64,000 nt of DNA from Ctenosaura bakeri (lineage: Eukaryota; Chordata; Lepidosauria; Squamata; Iguanidae). This document shows positions 1 through 12,719 of the stretch, in pieces. The first letter of the stretch is position 1, and every line of letters begins with the position of its first letter. The stretch lies in the NCBI GenBank assembly GCA_948474755.1, contig CAOLHI010001804.1, forward strand, positions 372,001 to 436,000. Reading direction: 5' to 3'. Position numbers and translations under genes: made by a program. The notes below the pieces were generated by a model. It worked only from the letters and a program-made list of their open reading frames with translations. It was not told the DNA's origin and ran no database searches.

Positions 1-3000
1 AATACTATGATTCTGATTACTGTTACTCCAGGCACTGTAGTCTGGTTGATCACTGGTACTCTTATGTTTATCAAGATTGAAGTCCATGTCAATATTATTC
101 TGGTTGGAATTTCTCCCTTTACCACTACACAATGAGGCATCGAGAATTTCCAGATTGCAACAGGCCGCCTCTTCTAGGGACTGTCTATAGTCCTTATCTC
201 CTACACATACCCATCCCGCTCACAAGATGATGTAGTCTCCATTCCCTACGAAATGGAGATGCGTCCTGCAACCTTTTCTTCACCAATGTCCCATGCATCC
301 ACTTCAGCCTCTTCTCTGTACTGCTTAGACCAGTGCTCCTCGAATGTCTGTTGCCACCAGTGCTCCTACGGTTACTTCGATTGTGGCATCTTCTCCACGC
401 CATCAGTTTTCTGCATCTACTGCTCCTTCTGTTGTGATTTAGTCACCATTTCCAAACACTGCCACTGTTTCAGGTCCATTGTATCATGTGATATGGACTC
501 TGGTTCAACTTCATCCATTTCAAATTCAGTAATGCTCCCCTCCTAACATTCTTGGTGAGCACTAATCTGTTTTGCCCACAGATGACATCCGCACCTTTGC
601 AGAGTTGATGATCTGTATGGCCAAGTCTCTTCAGCTTAACATGAACCTGAAGACCCAGTCTTCAGAGAACTTCAAGCAAAAGTCACTACACCTTCATATA
701 TACCTTTTCTTCCAGCTCTCCTTAAGATTGTGAGAAGGTCTTGGAGCAACCTATCATCTGTAATACCTGGTTTTAAGAAGGTGGGCACTGTAGAGGATCT
801 TTGATTTTAGTGCTGGTTGGCTCTCTTAATATCTGAAACCCAACTCTACTTTTATCAGGGCTTCACAGACAAAGGCAACTCAAAAGAAGGTGACCACTTC
901 AAGTGACAAAAAGGGTTGGAAACTTGATACCTTTGCTTAAAAGTTCTACTTGACTTCCATGTTGTCCTACTACATTTTTAACTACGAAGTATGTGTGTTG
1001 GCATACCAGCAGTGCCTGCAGCGCCTTATGACACCTATTGGCAAAACTTTCAGATGATGACCAACTTTGAGTGGCAGCTCTCCCATCCAAAGCTCTTATA
1101 GCTTAACATTGCAGCAACTGATGATAATGAGGCATGTTGCTAACTGCAGTGCAGAATCTCTTATGTCAGCCATAGCCTTACACTGCCATTCCTGGTTGTA
1201 CTCCTTGAGTTTGTCTCACCAGGCCAGAAATATGGTTGAAGACTTGCCATTTGATGAGTCTGGGTTGATTCACAAAGACACTGATGACATCTTGGAACAT
1301 CCTCAGAAGATGCAGACTACTGTACATAAATTTGGCCTGCCTTCTCAATTCAGCTGGTACTCCAGACCTAGATACTCTTGGATGAGATACCCTTCCGGCT
1401 CAAAACAAGCATACAGTCAGGTTTCATTGAAGCACTTCAGGGCTTCCTTTCATGCACTACCATCATTGACGATCTTCTTTATTCCATTCTGTTACAGGTC
1501 CTAGTTTTACAAAAAGAAACCATCAGAGAGCTAATGTCACCTTTGATTTCCTCTAGGGTCTTTTTCTTTCCAGTCTTCCTTTCTGACAGATTCCATCCTT
1601 ACTGACCTGCCTGGTCTACCATCAACAGTGATTCTTGGGTCTTCAACATCATAGATACAGGCTTCACAATTGAATTTGCCTAATATCCTTCCATTATTCT
1701 GCTGGAGGAGATAGTTGCCCTTTTCCAAAATGCTAGGCGATACTTTCCTGTACCATTGGGGGAGTGTTGCTGAGTGTACTTTTCTCTTGTTCTGTCTTAT
1801 CACAAGAGTACTCTCCAAGCTGACTGGGGAGAGAGTGACCTGTTTTCTGGTGACTCCGTGGTGGATGAGACAGCTGTGCTTTGCCCATCTTCCTCCCCTG
1901 TCTTGCAGAGTTTATCTCAAGCTTCCATCGAGACCAAATCTCCTAACTCTTTGATGGTTGGAGTCGGCATCCTCACATGGACACTCTCAAGCTGACAGTC
2001 TTTAGGATCTGTCCTTAGCTGATGGCTGGGAGGATCCATCCTTAGTTTCTTTGTTGACATCATTTGGTTAAACTTTAGCTGCAGCTGTAAGACCTTCTAC
2101 TTGAAAATCCTACTCTTATAAGAGGAGCAAGTTTCTTTCATTATTGTCCTCTCATCATATGCCTCTCACTGTCTTCCATCAAGTGCTACCTTGCTGCTGC
2201 ATGCTGTCAGTTTCAGCTTATCGGTAATTTTTTTTGCTTCCAATATACTTTAGTTAAATGTTTTTAAAATAGTTACAAAAACTTGCACCCTCCAATTTGA
2301 CCTCCCACAGCCCAGTGCAGTCCTGAATTTCCTGGAGACCTTTTGACATGGAATAAGGTTTTCCTGGTTGCAATAACATTGGCCAGACAAGCTAGAGAAC
2401 TGTATGCTCTCAGTACTGATGCTTCCTGTCTGGGTTTCCCACAAAGACAGAGTTGTCCTCAGACCAGACATTTCTTTTCTTCCCGAAGGTGATCTTTGCT
2501 TTCCATCTGAACCATGTCATTATAGTACATTGTACTATCTGCATTCATACCGAACCCATATTTTGAATTTAAATGGATGTTTCACTGCCTGGATGTTAGA
2601 AGAGCATTTGCCTTCTACATTAACAGAATAGCTTACCGTTCAACAATCTCAAAGACTCTTTGTTACTCTAGATACAAGAAGGGACCACTAGTTTATGCCC
2701 AGTGTCTCTCCCAATGGGTTTCCTCATTCATTCAGCTGGCCTATGAACTAGCCAAAAAATACCATTCTGTCATTATGTCCAACCATTCCACAAGGGCTCT
2801 GGATGGCTCTTCTGCCTTTCTAAAGATGTTCCTTTGGAGGACATTTACAGGGCAGCTACTTGGTCTCAGCCTCTGACCTATATAGCACACTGCAGACTGG
2901 GCTCTAGGTTGTGGGCTGATGCTGCCTTCGGGAGAGTAGTGTTGTAATCTTGTGTCATATGACTCGACTCACCAGCTCTGTTAGTAGCTTGCTGTTCTCC

Positions 3001-3328
3001 CGTTTGTGTGAGTCACAGAGATGACGAAGAAGAAGAGGTTGCTCACGTGTAACTGTTCTTCTTCAAGTGGTCATTCTTGAATTCACATAACACCCACTCA
3101 TCCTCTTCACTTCTGTCATGCTCAACATGCTTGCCTCCTAGGCTGCTACTTTGGTAGTTTCAGCAGGAACATGGCTGGTCATATATGCCAGTTGGGGAGG
3201 GTTTCCCAAAAAAAACACTTGCATAAGCCTTAGGAAGTTCTGTGCACAGGTGGCATAGTTAACTCATTTGTGTGAATTCACAGATGACCACCCAAAGAAC
3301 CAGAATTACAGGTAAGCAACTTGTTCTT
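1..3328 (+). mobile_element. DIRS-like retrotransposon A1, old 5'-truncated copy
   Basis: Degraded DIRS-type retrotransposon entering from the left window edge. Gag relics are recognisable by comparison with copy A5: a segment around 580-730 (DDIRTFAELM, matching EDVKQFSDIL in A5) and another at 1233-1340 (VEDLPFDESGLIH against IEDLPFDGQGLFH). The stretch 1500-2280 has no RT or RNase H that I can recognise. A tyrosine recombinase relic follows (2290-2945), then an internal complementary region near 2985-3110 and a terminal repeat ending with GTAAGCAAC and GTTCTT at about 3328. Frames are broken by many stops, so it is inactive. It lies in the EZH2 intron upstream of the exon at 3479, in the same orientation as the gene. 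Confidence 0.75.
2290..2945 (+). pseudogene. Tyrosine recombinase relic of DIRS copy A1
   Basis: C-terminal two thirds of a DIRS tyrosine recombinase, the enzyme that integrates the circular DNA copy of such elements. Visible family blocks are VFLVAITLARQAREL, then LDVRRAFAFYINR, then YELAKKYHS, and the catalytic H-x-x-R block NHSTRALDGSSAFL near 2785-2830. The final segment that should carry the tyrosine (W-S-x-x-F-x-x-H-Y in the better copies) is shifted out of frame after 2830. Several stops and shifts make it a pseudogene. Confidence 0.7.
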
Positions 3329-3416
3329 TTTGTATGTATGTTTACTCTTGTGTGGATTTTGTACTCAGTATGGAAGGACCTTAAGCTTACGTAAAGAATT
3401 AGTGAAAACTTAGTGA

Positions 3417-4429
<1,013 letters not shown>

Positions 4430-4439
4430 TGCCAGAACC

Positions 4440-5830
4440 ACAGGGCTGGCCTGCCACTTCAACATCTGGCGCAGCATCACTTTGGACTCATGGGTTTTGA
4501 CCATAGTTCGTCTTGGTTACGCCATCAGGTTTTAAAGTACTTCTTCTCTCAGCATCTTCTGTTCCACCCCTGCCAGCCCAGCTCTCCTCGAAGAGGTAGA
4601 GACCCTTCTTCTCAAAGGGGCCATAGAGCGACTTCTGCCCGCAGGAAAATCCATGAGTTTCTTCTCCTAGTACCCAAATTGGATGGCACACTCCAGCCCA
4701 TTCTGGATCTCAGAGGGGTGAACTCCTTCATTGCTCCCCAGAAGTTCAAGGTGGTCACCCTGTCCTCGATTCCCTTTCTGAGGTGCTGGGACTGGTTCGT
4801 GTCTATCGATCTTCTAGTCTACCCCTATTTGGATGACTGGCTCCTGGTGGCGTCCTGCAAACAAAAGCTATGTGAGGACATCCATATTGCCTTCTCCCTC
4901 CTTTCCAATCTCGGACTAAGAGTGAACCCCAAGAAATCCCAGCTCGAGCCCTCGTGCGTCCTAGATTTCGTCAGGGCCAGCCTCGACTTCACTCAAGCCA
5001 GGGCCTTCTTACCTCTGAGGCGCGCATGGACTCTGCGACAGGCTGTGGCTGCCATCCTGCACAATCCGTCCGTTTCTGCCCGCATCATTCAACAGCTCCT
5101 AGGCTACATGGCTGTGACTATGGCGGTCACCTATTCTTCCCGCCTTCATGCTCACCCTCTCCAGCACTAGTTTCTCCAATGTTTCGATCCTCTCCTGCAC
5201 AATCAATGTCGTGTTCTTTGGGTGTCTCGTCTGGCGTGGGACTCACTTCGTTGGTGGCTGTCCCCAAGCCATCTCTTATCAGGGATGCCGTTTCGGGAGT
5301 CTCGTCCAAGTCTCACGATCACGACTGACGCGTCTCTCCTGGGCTGGGGAGCTCACTGTCATGGTTGCGCAATCCAAGGCCAGTGGGCCAGCCTGGAGTT
5401 GTGTCTTCATATCAACGCATTGGAGCTACTGGTGATTTTCAAAGCGCTTTGGGCTTTTTGAAACCTTGTCATTGGACAGACCATCCAGATCCTATCAGAC
5501 AATACAACAGCTGTCTGTTACGTGAATCGGCAGGGAGGCAGTCACTCTTCCACTCTGCTCCATCTGGCTCTACGCATCTGGGACTGGTGCATTCCATTAT
5601 GGATACACCCCGTTGCAGGGTGGGACAATGTGACAGCAGACACAATGAGCAGGGACACAGCGTGTCATCATGAATGGTCCCTGTCTGATGCCGCCTTCCG
5701 GTGGATACTGTCCCGATGGGGCACTCCAACCGTTGATCTCTTCGCGGCCAATCACAACAGGAAGTGTTCCCCGGTATTGCTCGAGAGCTGGTCTGGGCCC
5801 CGGCTCTCTCAGTGACACGTTCCAGTTTCC
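4440..5830 (+). pseudogene. DIRS A2 reverse transcriptase and RNase H
   Basis: RT-RNase H polyprotein relic. RT blocks visible are HEFLLLVPKLDGTLQPIL, DLRGVNSFIAP, WFVSIDLL (first catalytic Asp) and VYPYLDDWLL with the YxDD catalytic pair intact. The segment between SIDLL and VYPYLDD is missing: A5 has about 180 bp more there, including the QDAYFHI and LPFGLS blocks, and the reading frame stays open across the gap. RNase H follows in several frames (TTDASLLGWGAHC, HINALELL, NRQGG). One long open stretch runs 4379-5170; frameshifts after that break it. Confidence 0.8.
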
Positions 5831-6119
5831 TTGGAACAGAGAGTTCCTTTACATCTTTCTACCATTTCCTCTCTTACGTCAAGTGGTGGTGAAGATTGCG
5901 ACAGACAAGGCAGACACCATCCTCATCACTCCCTTCTGGCTGAGGCAGCACTGGTTCGGCCCCCTTCTCGCCATGGTGCGGGGCCACACCATGATGCTGC
6001 GGAATGTGCTGGCCCTCCTCTCTTATTCGGGGGGTTGGATACTGTACCCGGACCTCCCTCTTCTCCGCCTGCATGCTTGGAGGTAACGTTCTAGAGTCTC
6101 CCACTATCCAAGCTGTTCT

Positions 6120-7095
6120 CATGGCTGTAAGGAAAGAATCAACTCGTAGGCCCTACGAGTACAAATGAAACAAGTTTGTGGCCTTTGCCGTCTCCTGTGG
6201 TGAGCCTGCTTCTCCTACCTCCCTGCTTCACTTCCTCTTAGTGCTATGGGGTCAGGGCTTTGTCTTCTCCTACCTGAAAGTTTATCTCTCTGCAATCATG
6301 GCTTATTAGCCACGGGGTTCTCCTTCTTCTACCCTTTTCCGGAACGATACAGTGAAGCAATTCCTCAAGGGCCTGCAACACCTCTATCTTCCTGTCACTC
6401 CATGGCTTCCTTACATGGTCACTGTTGCTTGTCCTGTCCCAACTCATGCGCCATCCCTTTGAACTGATGGCTGCGTCTGATTGCCTTTCACTATGAAGAC
6501 AGTGTTCTTGATCACCGTCACTTCAGCCAGGTGGGCGGGAGAGCTAACTGCATTGTGTTGTGATGAGCCATTCCTGGTGTTCCACCAGGACAAAGTGGTC
6601 CTCTGTCCTGATCTTTCTTTTCTTCCTAAAGTAGTCTCCGATTTCCATATAAATCGACTTGATTCTACCTACTTTCTATCCAGACCCTGTATCGCCCCTT
6701 GAGCGCTCTCTTCACTTGCTCGACGTGTGCCACGTGCTTTCCTTTTACCTTCAACAGACCTCCACTTTCCGTCAGACTCTCCACCTTTTTGTGTGCTATG
6801 GTGGGCTTCGTAAAGGTCATAAAGACTCCTCTCAACGGTTTTCCAAACAGGTTGCCCATACAATTCACCTTGCCTATGAACTTGCCAGGCAACCTTCCCC
6901 GGCTTTGCTTTGGGCCCATTCTACCAGGGCAATGGCCTCCTCAGCAGCCCTTCTCAGGGGAGTTGACCTACAGGAGCTTTGCCGCGTGGCCACATGGTCT
7001 CGGCCTTGGACCTATGTCTGCCACTACCGCCTTGACTGTAGGGCCCGGCGTGACCCTCACTTCGGCCATGCGGTGCTGTCTTCTATTCTCTAGGA
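6120..7095 (+). pseudogene. DIRS A2 tyrosine recombinase
   Basis: Relic of the integrase of copy A2. The N-terminal arm-type domain is seen at 6135-6290 (ESTRRPYEYK, then LKVYLSAI). The catalytic domain follows with FLPKVVSDFH, then YELARQPSPALL, the H-x-x-R block AHSTRAMASSAALL near 6915-6950, and VATWSRPWTYVCHY, whose last residue is the expected tyrosine nucleophile. The C-terminal 144 codons (6659-7093) are open, but earlier stops and shifts break the gene. Confidence 0.78.
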
Positions 7096-7129
7096 CCTGA
7101 CCCGCCATCCAGTGGTAAGCTGCTCAGGC

Positions 7130-7230
7130 TCCCATTGTGTGAGGCACAGAGGCCATGAAGAAGAAGAAGAGGTTGCTTAGCTGTAACTGTGGTTCTTCGA
7201 GTGGTCATCTCTGCCCTCACACACACCTGC
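7130..7230 (+). repeat. Internal complementary region (ICR) of DIRS A2
   Basis: Near-palindromic segment just after YR. The left half (GTGTGAGGCACAGAGGCC) is the reverse complement of the start of the left terminal repeat. The right half (AACTGTGGTTCTTCGAGTGG) is the reverse complement of the end of the right repeat. In the known DIRS replication model this region templates completion of the ends and circularisation. A2 keeps both halves, so it is the reference for judging the shortened ICR of A5. Confidence 0.75.
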
Positions 7231-7258
7231 CCAGCCTCCCTTCTTTCAGGCCTTGCTT

Positions 7259-7453
7259 TGGCGGACTTTGAAACTGAGGAGAGACTGTTAGCTTGGCGGG
7301 ACTGAGCATGCTCAGTACCGGATGGGGGAGGGGTTCCCGCCAAGCTGCTCAGCAACTTTCCAAAAAGCTACTACGCATGCACAAAGATTCCCATTGTGTG
7401 AGGGCACAGAGACCACTCGAAGAACCACAGTTACAGGTAAGCAACCTGTTCTT
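7259..7453 (+). repeat. 3' inverted terminal repeat of DIRS A2
   Basis: Starts at GGACTTTGAAACTGAGGAGA and ends at CAGGTAAGCAACCTGTTCTT. It shares TTGGCGGG, GAGCATGCTCAGTAC and CACTCGAAGAACCACAG with the repeats of A5. The last ~30 bases are a right-hand extension absent from left repeats, as known for DIRS elements. It contains CAG|GTAAGC, a perfect match to a splice donor. Confidence 0.8.
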
Positions 7454-9585
7454 CTCAAGGGTATCATCAAATCTGTCCCCACTTCCTCTGTCCCACAGAG
7501 GTTTTAGCTTGCTACTTCATCCTGTCAAAGGATAGAGGCTTTCATCACATCCTACATTTGAGGGACATCAATTTTTGCATTCAGTCCAGACACTTCCAGG
7601 TAGTCTCTCTCAGTACCATCGTGCCCATTGAAAGAAGGAGACTGGTTTGTGATGTTGGATTTGAAGGATGACGTTTCGTACCGAGATTCAACTGTTGCAC
7701 CAGTGCTTCCTCTGTTTTGCCATAAGAAGAAGGGCTTATCCTTTCCTTGTCTTTCCTTTTAGACTTTCTGTTGCATCTCATGTCTTCATGAAGTGCGTGG
7801 CTGCTTGGCTCAGGCAACAAGATGTTATTTTACTTCCTGAAATAATGACTGGCTCCTTGTTGTCCTTTCTAAGATCTACCTTCTTGCTGACATTGATATT
7901 ACACTTATTCTCCTTGATAAGTTGGGGCTGACTGTGGGTCACAAGAAGTCTTATCTGGGATCATCTCAGATTGTCAAACTCATCAGTAATATCCTTGACT
8001 TCTGTGTTTTACTATTTACATGCTGTATGAGAGGCTTAAGAACCTGATTAAAGCTGTCCTACAGTGCTGCCACACTGTAAGCACCGGGGTCAATCCAATG
8101 CTGCTTGGGTTTATGGCCTCAATCAAGTGAGTAATGCTGCACGTGAGGCTTTGGATACATCTTCTGTGGTTCTGGTTCCTGTCCTGCTTCAACGTACTCT
8201 TTGACTATCCTTAAATGCATCTTACAATACCAAGGACTGTCCATCGCTCCCTGGAATGGTGGCTCAATTCCTGGAATATCCAGGTGGGCATACTGCTTCT
8301 TCCTCATCAACCCACATCATTGATGAGACATCCAGATTTGGACACAGTCATGCTGTTGGCTTGGGAGATGTTTGTTTAGGTACTCTTTCACTCACTTGAT
8401 GTATCACTGTCACTGCTTTTAGGCCCACTATCGAGTGGTTCAATGTGTACAAATGGGACAAAAGAGGGTTCTCTTTCGATCAAACACAAGTTCAGTTTCT
8501 TCTGTCACTATTTGACAGAGGCCTATCTCTCTTTTCCATGTTACCTGGCTACAAGAATCTGTATCTGCCAGTGCTGAGATTTAAACCTCAGTGAAGCCTG
8601 GAGCTGATCCTTCCACAGTTTTCAAAAATATCATTCATGCTGCAGACAATCTGTAATATTTGTTTACTTCCCTGGAAGACTGCCTTCTTAGTGGCAATAA
8701 CACCTGCCAGGTGAACAGGAGGACTGCGTGCTTGTTGTGCAGACTCCGTACCTGAGGTTCTACAAGGACAAAGTGGTCTGTAGACTGGACATTTCCTTTC
8801 TGCCAAAAGTGATATCAGCCTTTCACTTAAATCAGGACACTGTTTTACCTGCATTGATGCAGAACCTTACCACTGACTTGGATTACAGTATACAATGCAC
8901 TGTCTTGATGTTAGGTAAGCTTTGATTTTTACATTAACAGGACTGCTGACTGCTGACTTTTGTCAGTCCCAGGGTCTCTTTATGTGCTGTTCCTCAAACA
9001 AGAAGGGCCTACCTGTGTCATCTCAAGACTCTCCTGTTATGTGCATATCCATTCTGCCAGGGCTGTGCCTGCTTCATCAGCCTTCCTCAAAGATGTATCT
9101 CTGAAGGACATTTTCAGAGCAGCTACTTGGTCTCAGTCTCTGAGCTTTGTTATTCATTATAGTTTGTATGCCAGGTTCGTAAGCCATTATAGTTTGTATG
9201 CTAGTGCTGATACTGTCTTTGAGAGAGCTGTGCTATTTTCTTGTGTTGCATAATACTCCCACTTCTTATGGTGAGTAGCTTGCTAATCTCCCGTTTGTGT
9301 GAATCACAGAGACCAAAGTAAAGACAGGGTGCTTACTTGTAACTAAAGTAGTCATCTGTGAACTCACACAATACCCTCCCATCCTTCCCTTGATGTGTCA
9401 TGCTCTCTCTCTTAACTCCTTGGCTCCTGCTTTGGCAGCCAAGGAATTAAAGGTGTGAGCGGGATTTGGACTGGTCACGTGGACCATGGAAGGAGGGGCT
9501 ACTGCCAAAATACTTATATAACAGAAGTTTCCAAATGATGCTCTGCACAGGTGCAGTAAATGGCATGTGTGTGAGTTCACTCTGA
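7454..9585 (+). mobile_element. DIRS-like retrotransposon A3, old remnant cut by A2
   Basis: Older DIRS copy whose left part is replaced by A2. It resumes inside RT: LLKGIIKSVPTSSVPQ at about 7453-7500, then a KDRGFHHILHLRDINF block near 7530-7570. A later RT/RNase H relic reads MLLGFMASIK (8095-8130). YR N-terminal sequence (8440-8560) and YR catalytic blocks (8660-9250) follow, with FLPKVISAFHLN, a degraded H-x-x-R region and ATWSQSLSFVIHY. Terminal-repeat-like sequence (GTGTGAATCACAGAGACC near 9296) follows, fading at about 9585. It is heavily mutated. Confidence 0.7.
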
Positions 9586-9760
9586 TCTCTATGAATAAAG
9601 TCTTGCAGAATTATTTTCAGTCTTTCACCAAAATTGTTTTAAGTATCTTACAGTCATTATTCACCATTGAAGTAGGTCTATAGCTTTGTGTGTCAAATCC
9701 TGATGTTCTTTTGGGATTAATACTATAATCAGTTCTTTCCATGTCTTGGAAATCATCTCA
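9586..9760 (-). mobile_element. L1-type LINE RT fragment, antisense
   Basis: On the minus strand this reads as an eroded L1 ORF2 reverse transcriptase segment: TWKELIIVLIPKE followed, with frame changes, by YRP-like and NNDCKIL-like blocks. These match the conserved W-x-x-A-x-I-x-x-I-P-K-E block of L1 RT. It abuts the end of A3. Only this short segment is recognisable. Confidence 0.5.
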
Positions 9761-10559
9761 TTTTGAAAAATTAAATTCAGTGTCTACTGTAAAGGTAATA
9801 AAAGCACATTCTGAAAGCATCTATAATAAAGAGCAGATTAAACCATCAAACTCAGATTCTTTACCAGGAGAGGCAGAACCTCAAGCTTCTGATGCAGACT
9901 CTTCCATCAGGCATAGTCTGAGGGTATAGTCAAGGTTTCAGGAAGAACATTTAATGAAGGATTCTTTTACTGAGTAGAACTGGGGATCTGAGCATGGCTG
10001 GAAGTCTTCTGCCTATAAAAGGCAGATAAGACCAGCAGCTTCATTATCTACCAGGAATCGATAATGTAGGGGTTCTTTAGTATCCTTTTGGTCAACATAC
10101 ACATGGATTCTGAAAGGAACTTGTTATAATTATCTGAATGTTTCTGTTTCTTCAGGGTAATTGTAATTATGTACCACTTAGCACAGATTGATGGAATGTA
10201 GAACAATTGGGCAGTGTTAGATTATGTGATGCAGGTAGGTACGCCTGTACCACCTCTGGGAATTAAGCAATACCTTGGGTGGTTGCAGTTAAAAACTGGC
10301 TTTTCCTGCACATGAAAGGTCACATCTGAATGACCTGTATATTCGTAAGAAACATTCTAACAGCAAGCACTATGAAATATTCACCAGACTACTTTCCCAG
10401 CTGGTAGGATCTTTCTTGAGAAATAATGTTCCCAGAGATGAGAGAATTTGTCCAGTACATATAGGCTTGAAGTTGTTAGAAGATGGAAAGGTCTGTAAAT
10501 AGGCACTTTTCATGTCCAGGAATTGAGTGTATAGCCTGTCCAAGACAATACTGCACTCC
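9761..10559. other. Intron sequence, unassigned
   Basis: No exon or transposon identified with confidence. A 62-codon open stretch at 9741-9929 has no family signature and overlaps the L1 remnant, so I do not call it a gene. Confidence 0.5.
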
Positions 10560-11010
10560 CCTAACTAGGCAGGTTTGTAGTTTGAGTGTATTTCTTGGTC
10601 CATTTTTCTCATTTGAGGTCCTGATAGCCAGGAATGTCTTGCCCAGCCATGTCCTTCCCTAGATAAGAATAGCCTGGCAACAGAGTTCATACTCTGTTAA
10701 CCTCCCAGTTGGATCATTGTAATGCTTCCGGGGGGGGGGGTGCTCTTTAAGATGACTCACAAGCTTCCACTGGTACAGTCTAGTGGTCCTGATTAGATTG
10801 ATACACACAATCTAATTTTCAGCTCAAAATAAAATCCTGTTTATTAGTCCAGCTGTTTAGAATTGTTTATGAAACCAGATGTTGTAACTTCTGTTTTATG
10901 TATTTTCTGCTTTTTTTAATTGTTGGATGTGATTTTGCTAGAATTTTAAAGATTACATTATGTGAACTGCCCTGTTCTACAAGATGAAAAGTGGCATACA
11001 GCTGTATATT
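10560..11010 (+). mobile_element. LINE (L2/CR1-like) 3' end remnant
   Basis: The phrase QLDHCNA near 10710-10730 resembles the L-D-Y-C-N-x-L block near the C-terminus of L2/CR1-type LINE RTs, and a later VQSSGPD may correspond to the V-Q-N-A-A-R block. An AT-rich tail ending near GTGGCATAC follows, like the 3' ends of squamate L2-type elements. A run of ten G at 10731-10740 interrupts it. Identification rests on short motifs only. Confidence 0.4.
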
Positions 11011-11760
11011 TTATAAAAAGGCCACTTCTTTATGATGTGGATGGGGAAATTGGTTTAGTTGGAAAGGCCACGTATATTATCACGGCTATTACTGATGGCT
11101 TTCAAAATTATACTGTAGTCATTGACAATTGAAATCTGCTGTAATTTACACCATACTGTTGGGAAAGGCTAGATAGCCAAATTATGGTGATTTATAATTT
11201 ATAGCATTGTTTGAGATTATTTCATGCTTGTTAGTGAGAGAACCTTCATTTAAATCAGAGATGGATAACTATTGGGGCTTAGGGGGACTGAACCCTGATT
11301 TATTTGTTTGTTTGTTTATTTATTTGGATCTCTGCCATATCTCCAACACCCCCGGAGAGCAATTTACTGAGTTTTTTATTCTCAGCCATTTTATGCTCAG
11401 GAAGGACCTTTTTTAAAAAAAAAACAGGAAGAGACCCAGAAATCAAATTGCAGGTCATTTCCTGTCAGGCTCCCCCAAGCCTAAAAGTGCCCAAGGAGCA
11501 AAGACATGCTAAAAGTACCCCCAGCCCCCATAGGGAATGTTGGGTACCAAAAAAAAAAGTCAAAAATTGTGTGGCATTTGTATGCTACAGAAACAGCCCT
11601 TGTGGCCATATTTTTCCTCTCCCTGGTTTAAATGGAGATTTATTATTATTAAGCTTTCAGTATTATGGGTGTCATATAGTAAAACTTTAGCAGATTGGGA
11701 GGTTTTGTAAATGTTTCTTAGAACCAGGCTTATTTTTCTTTTTTTTTAAATTTTCCATAG
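11011..11760. other. Intron sequence before the second EZH2 exon
   Basis: AT-rich, with TTTG/TTTA simple repeats at 11300-11325 and several A runs. No gene or clear transposon is seen. It ends in a pyrimidine-rich tract and the acceptor TTCCATAG. Confidence 0.55.
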
Positions 11761-11852
11761 CATTTCATGCGACTCCTAATACTTACAAACGGAAAAATAC
11801 AGAAACTGCAGTAGATAATAAACCTTGCGGGCCACACTGTTATCAGCATCTG
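11761..11852 (+). CDS. EZH2: EZH2 exon (probably exon 9)
   Basis: Coding exon of 92 nt giving [15 protein letters not shown] through [10 protein letters not shown], 30 complete codons after two bases that finish a proline codon split from the previous exon. It lies in the segment between the SANT-like domains and matches mammalian EZH2 almost residue for residue (VDNKPCGPH where human has LDNKPCGPQ). The acceptor is TTCCATAG and the donor GTAAGA. It ends in phase 0, matching the GAA start of the next exon. Confidence 0.97.
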
Positions 11853-12719
11853 GTAAGACACTTTTTTCTCGATATAAAAGTACTAGCTTTTTAAAAAAAA
11901 TTAGAGTGAAAGGCAAGACAGATGTACAGATAAAATTGGTTGTATTTAGCTGTCCCAGGAAAGAAACATGTGACTCAGATAGAACTTGTGATTTACTAAA
12001 TGCTAAAGTGCTATATACAACATAGAGAAAAACTCACTCTTGTCATTCACCCCACTACATTTTAGTCCACCGCTTCCTTGTCTGCAGTACAAATAGGACC
12101 AATATTTTTTGACACTAGCACTAGCATATTAATCATTGGGTGATGAAAAGAACTTTGGAAGAGATTCAGTGCAATTCCTAAACATGGCCAGAAGGTTACA
12201 GCTTGCTTTGAACAGCTATCTTGGCTGATTCTGTTGCAGCTTTGGCTGTTTTGTCTGGTTCATTTGGTTGGAGATGAGCTGAACAATCTCACACTGATAT
12301 TCCTGATCATCACATGCTGCTGCTACTGCTTGTGGATTATGGATTCTGCAACAATAACACAGACACTATCATTTTAAAATTTAAACTCAGTGTACATAAC
12401 CAGAGTGTGTAGGCATTAACTAGTTCTGACAGTAAGCTTTATTATGGAATTCTGGAAGCATTTTTCCAAGGAATGGCCTATTTTTGCCAGGAAGGAAAAA
12501 TAAATACAGTAAGTACTTTTGCAAGGAGAGTGCACCAGAGCATTAGAGAAGCTAAAAGTAGTAAAATCATAAATGAAAATGATCCTGGCTTCCATTATTT
12601 TGTTATTCTGCTCTCTTGGAGCAACATTCTTTAATAATTTTGTTGGCTTTCAGAAATCAACACAGGTGAATTTGTGTGTGTATGTGGATTATGGGTATTC
12701 TTGAATTTCTAATGTAGGA
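11853..12719. other. Intron sequence, nothing recognised
   Basis: AT-rich intron following the second EZH2 exon. I see no exon, RNA gene or transposon signature before DIRS copy A4 begins near 12720. Confidence 0.55.

Larger units (their letters stand above)
4430..7453 (+). mobile_element. DIRS-like retrotransposon A2, younger 5'-truncated copy
   Basis: Relatively young DIRS copy lacking its 5' repeat, gag and N-terminal RT. In order it has an RT with an internal deletion, RNase H, a methyltransferase-like segment (about 5830-6090), a tyrosine recombinase, a complete internal complementary region (7130-7230) and a 3' terminal repeat (7259-7453). The 3' boundary is GTAAGCAACCTGTTCTT, immediately followed by RT sequence of an older element (A3), so A2 was inserted into A3. 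It is closest to copy A5: long protein blocks match in the same order. Confidence 0.85.
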
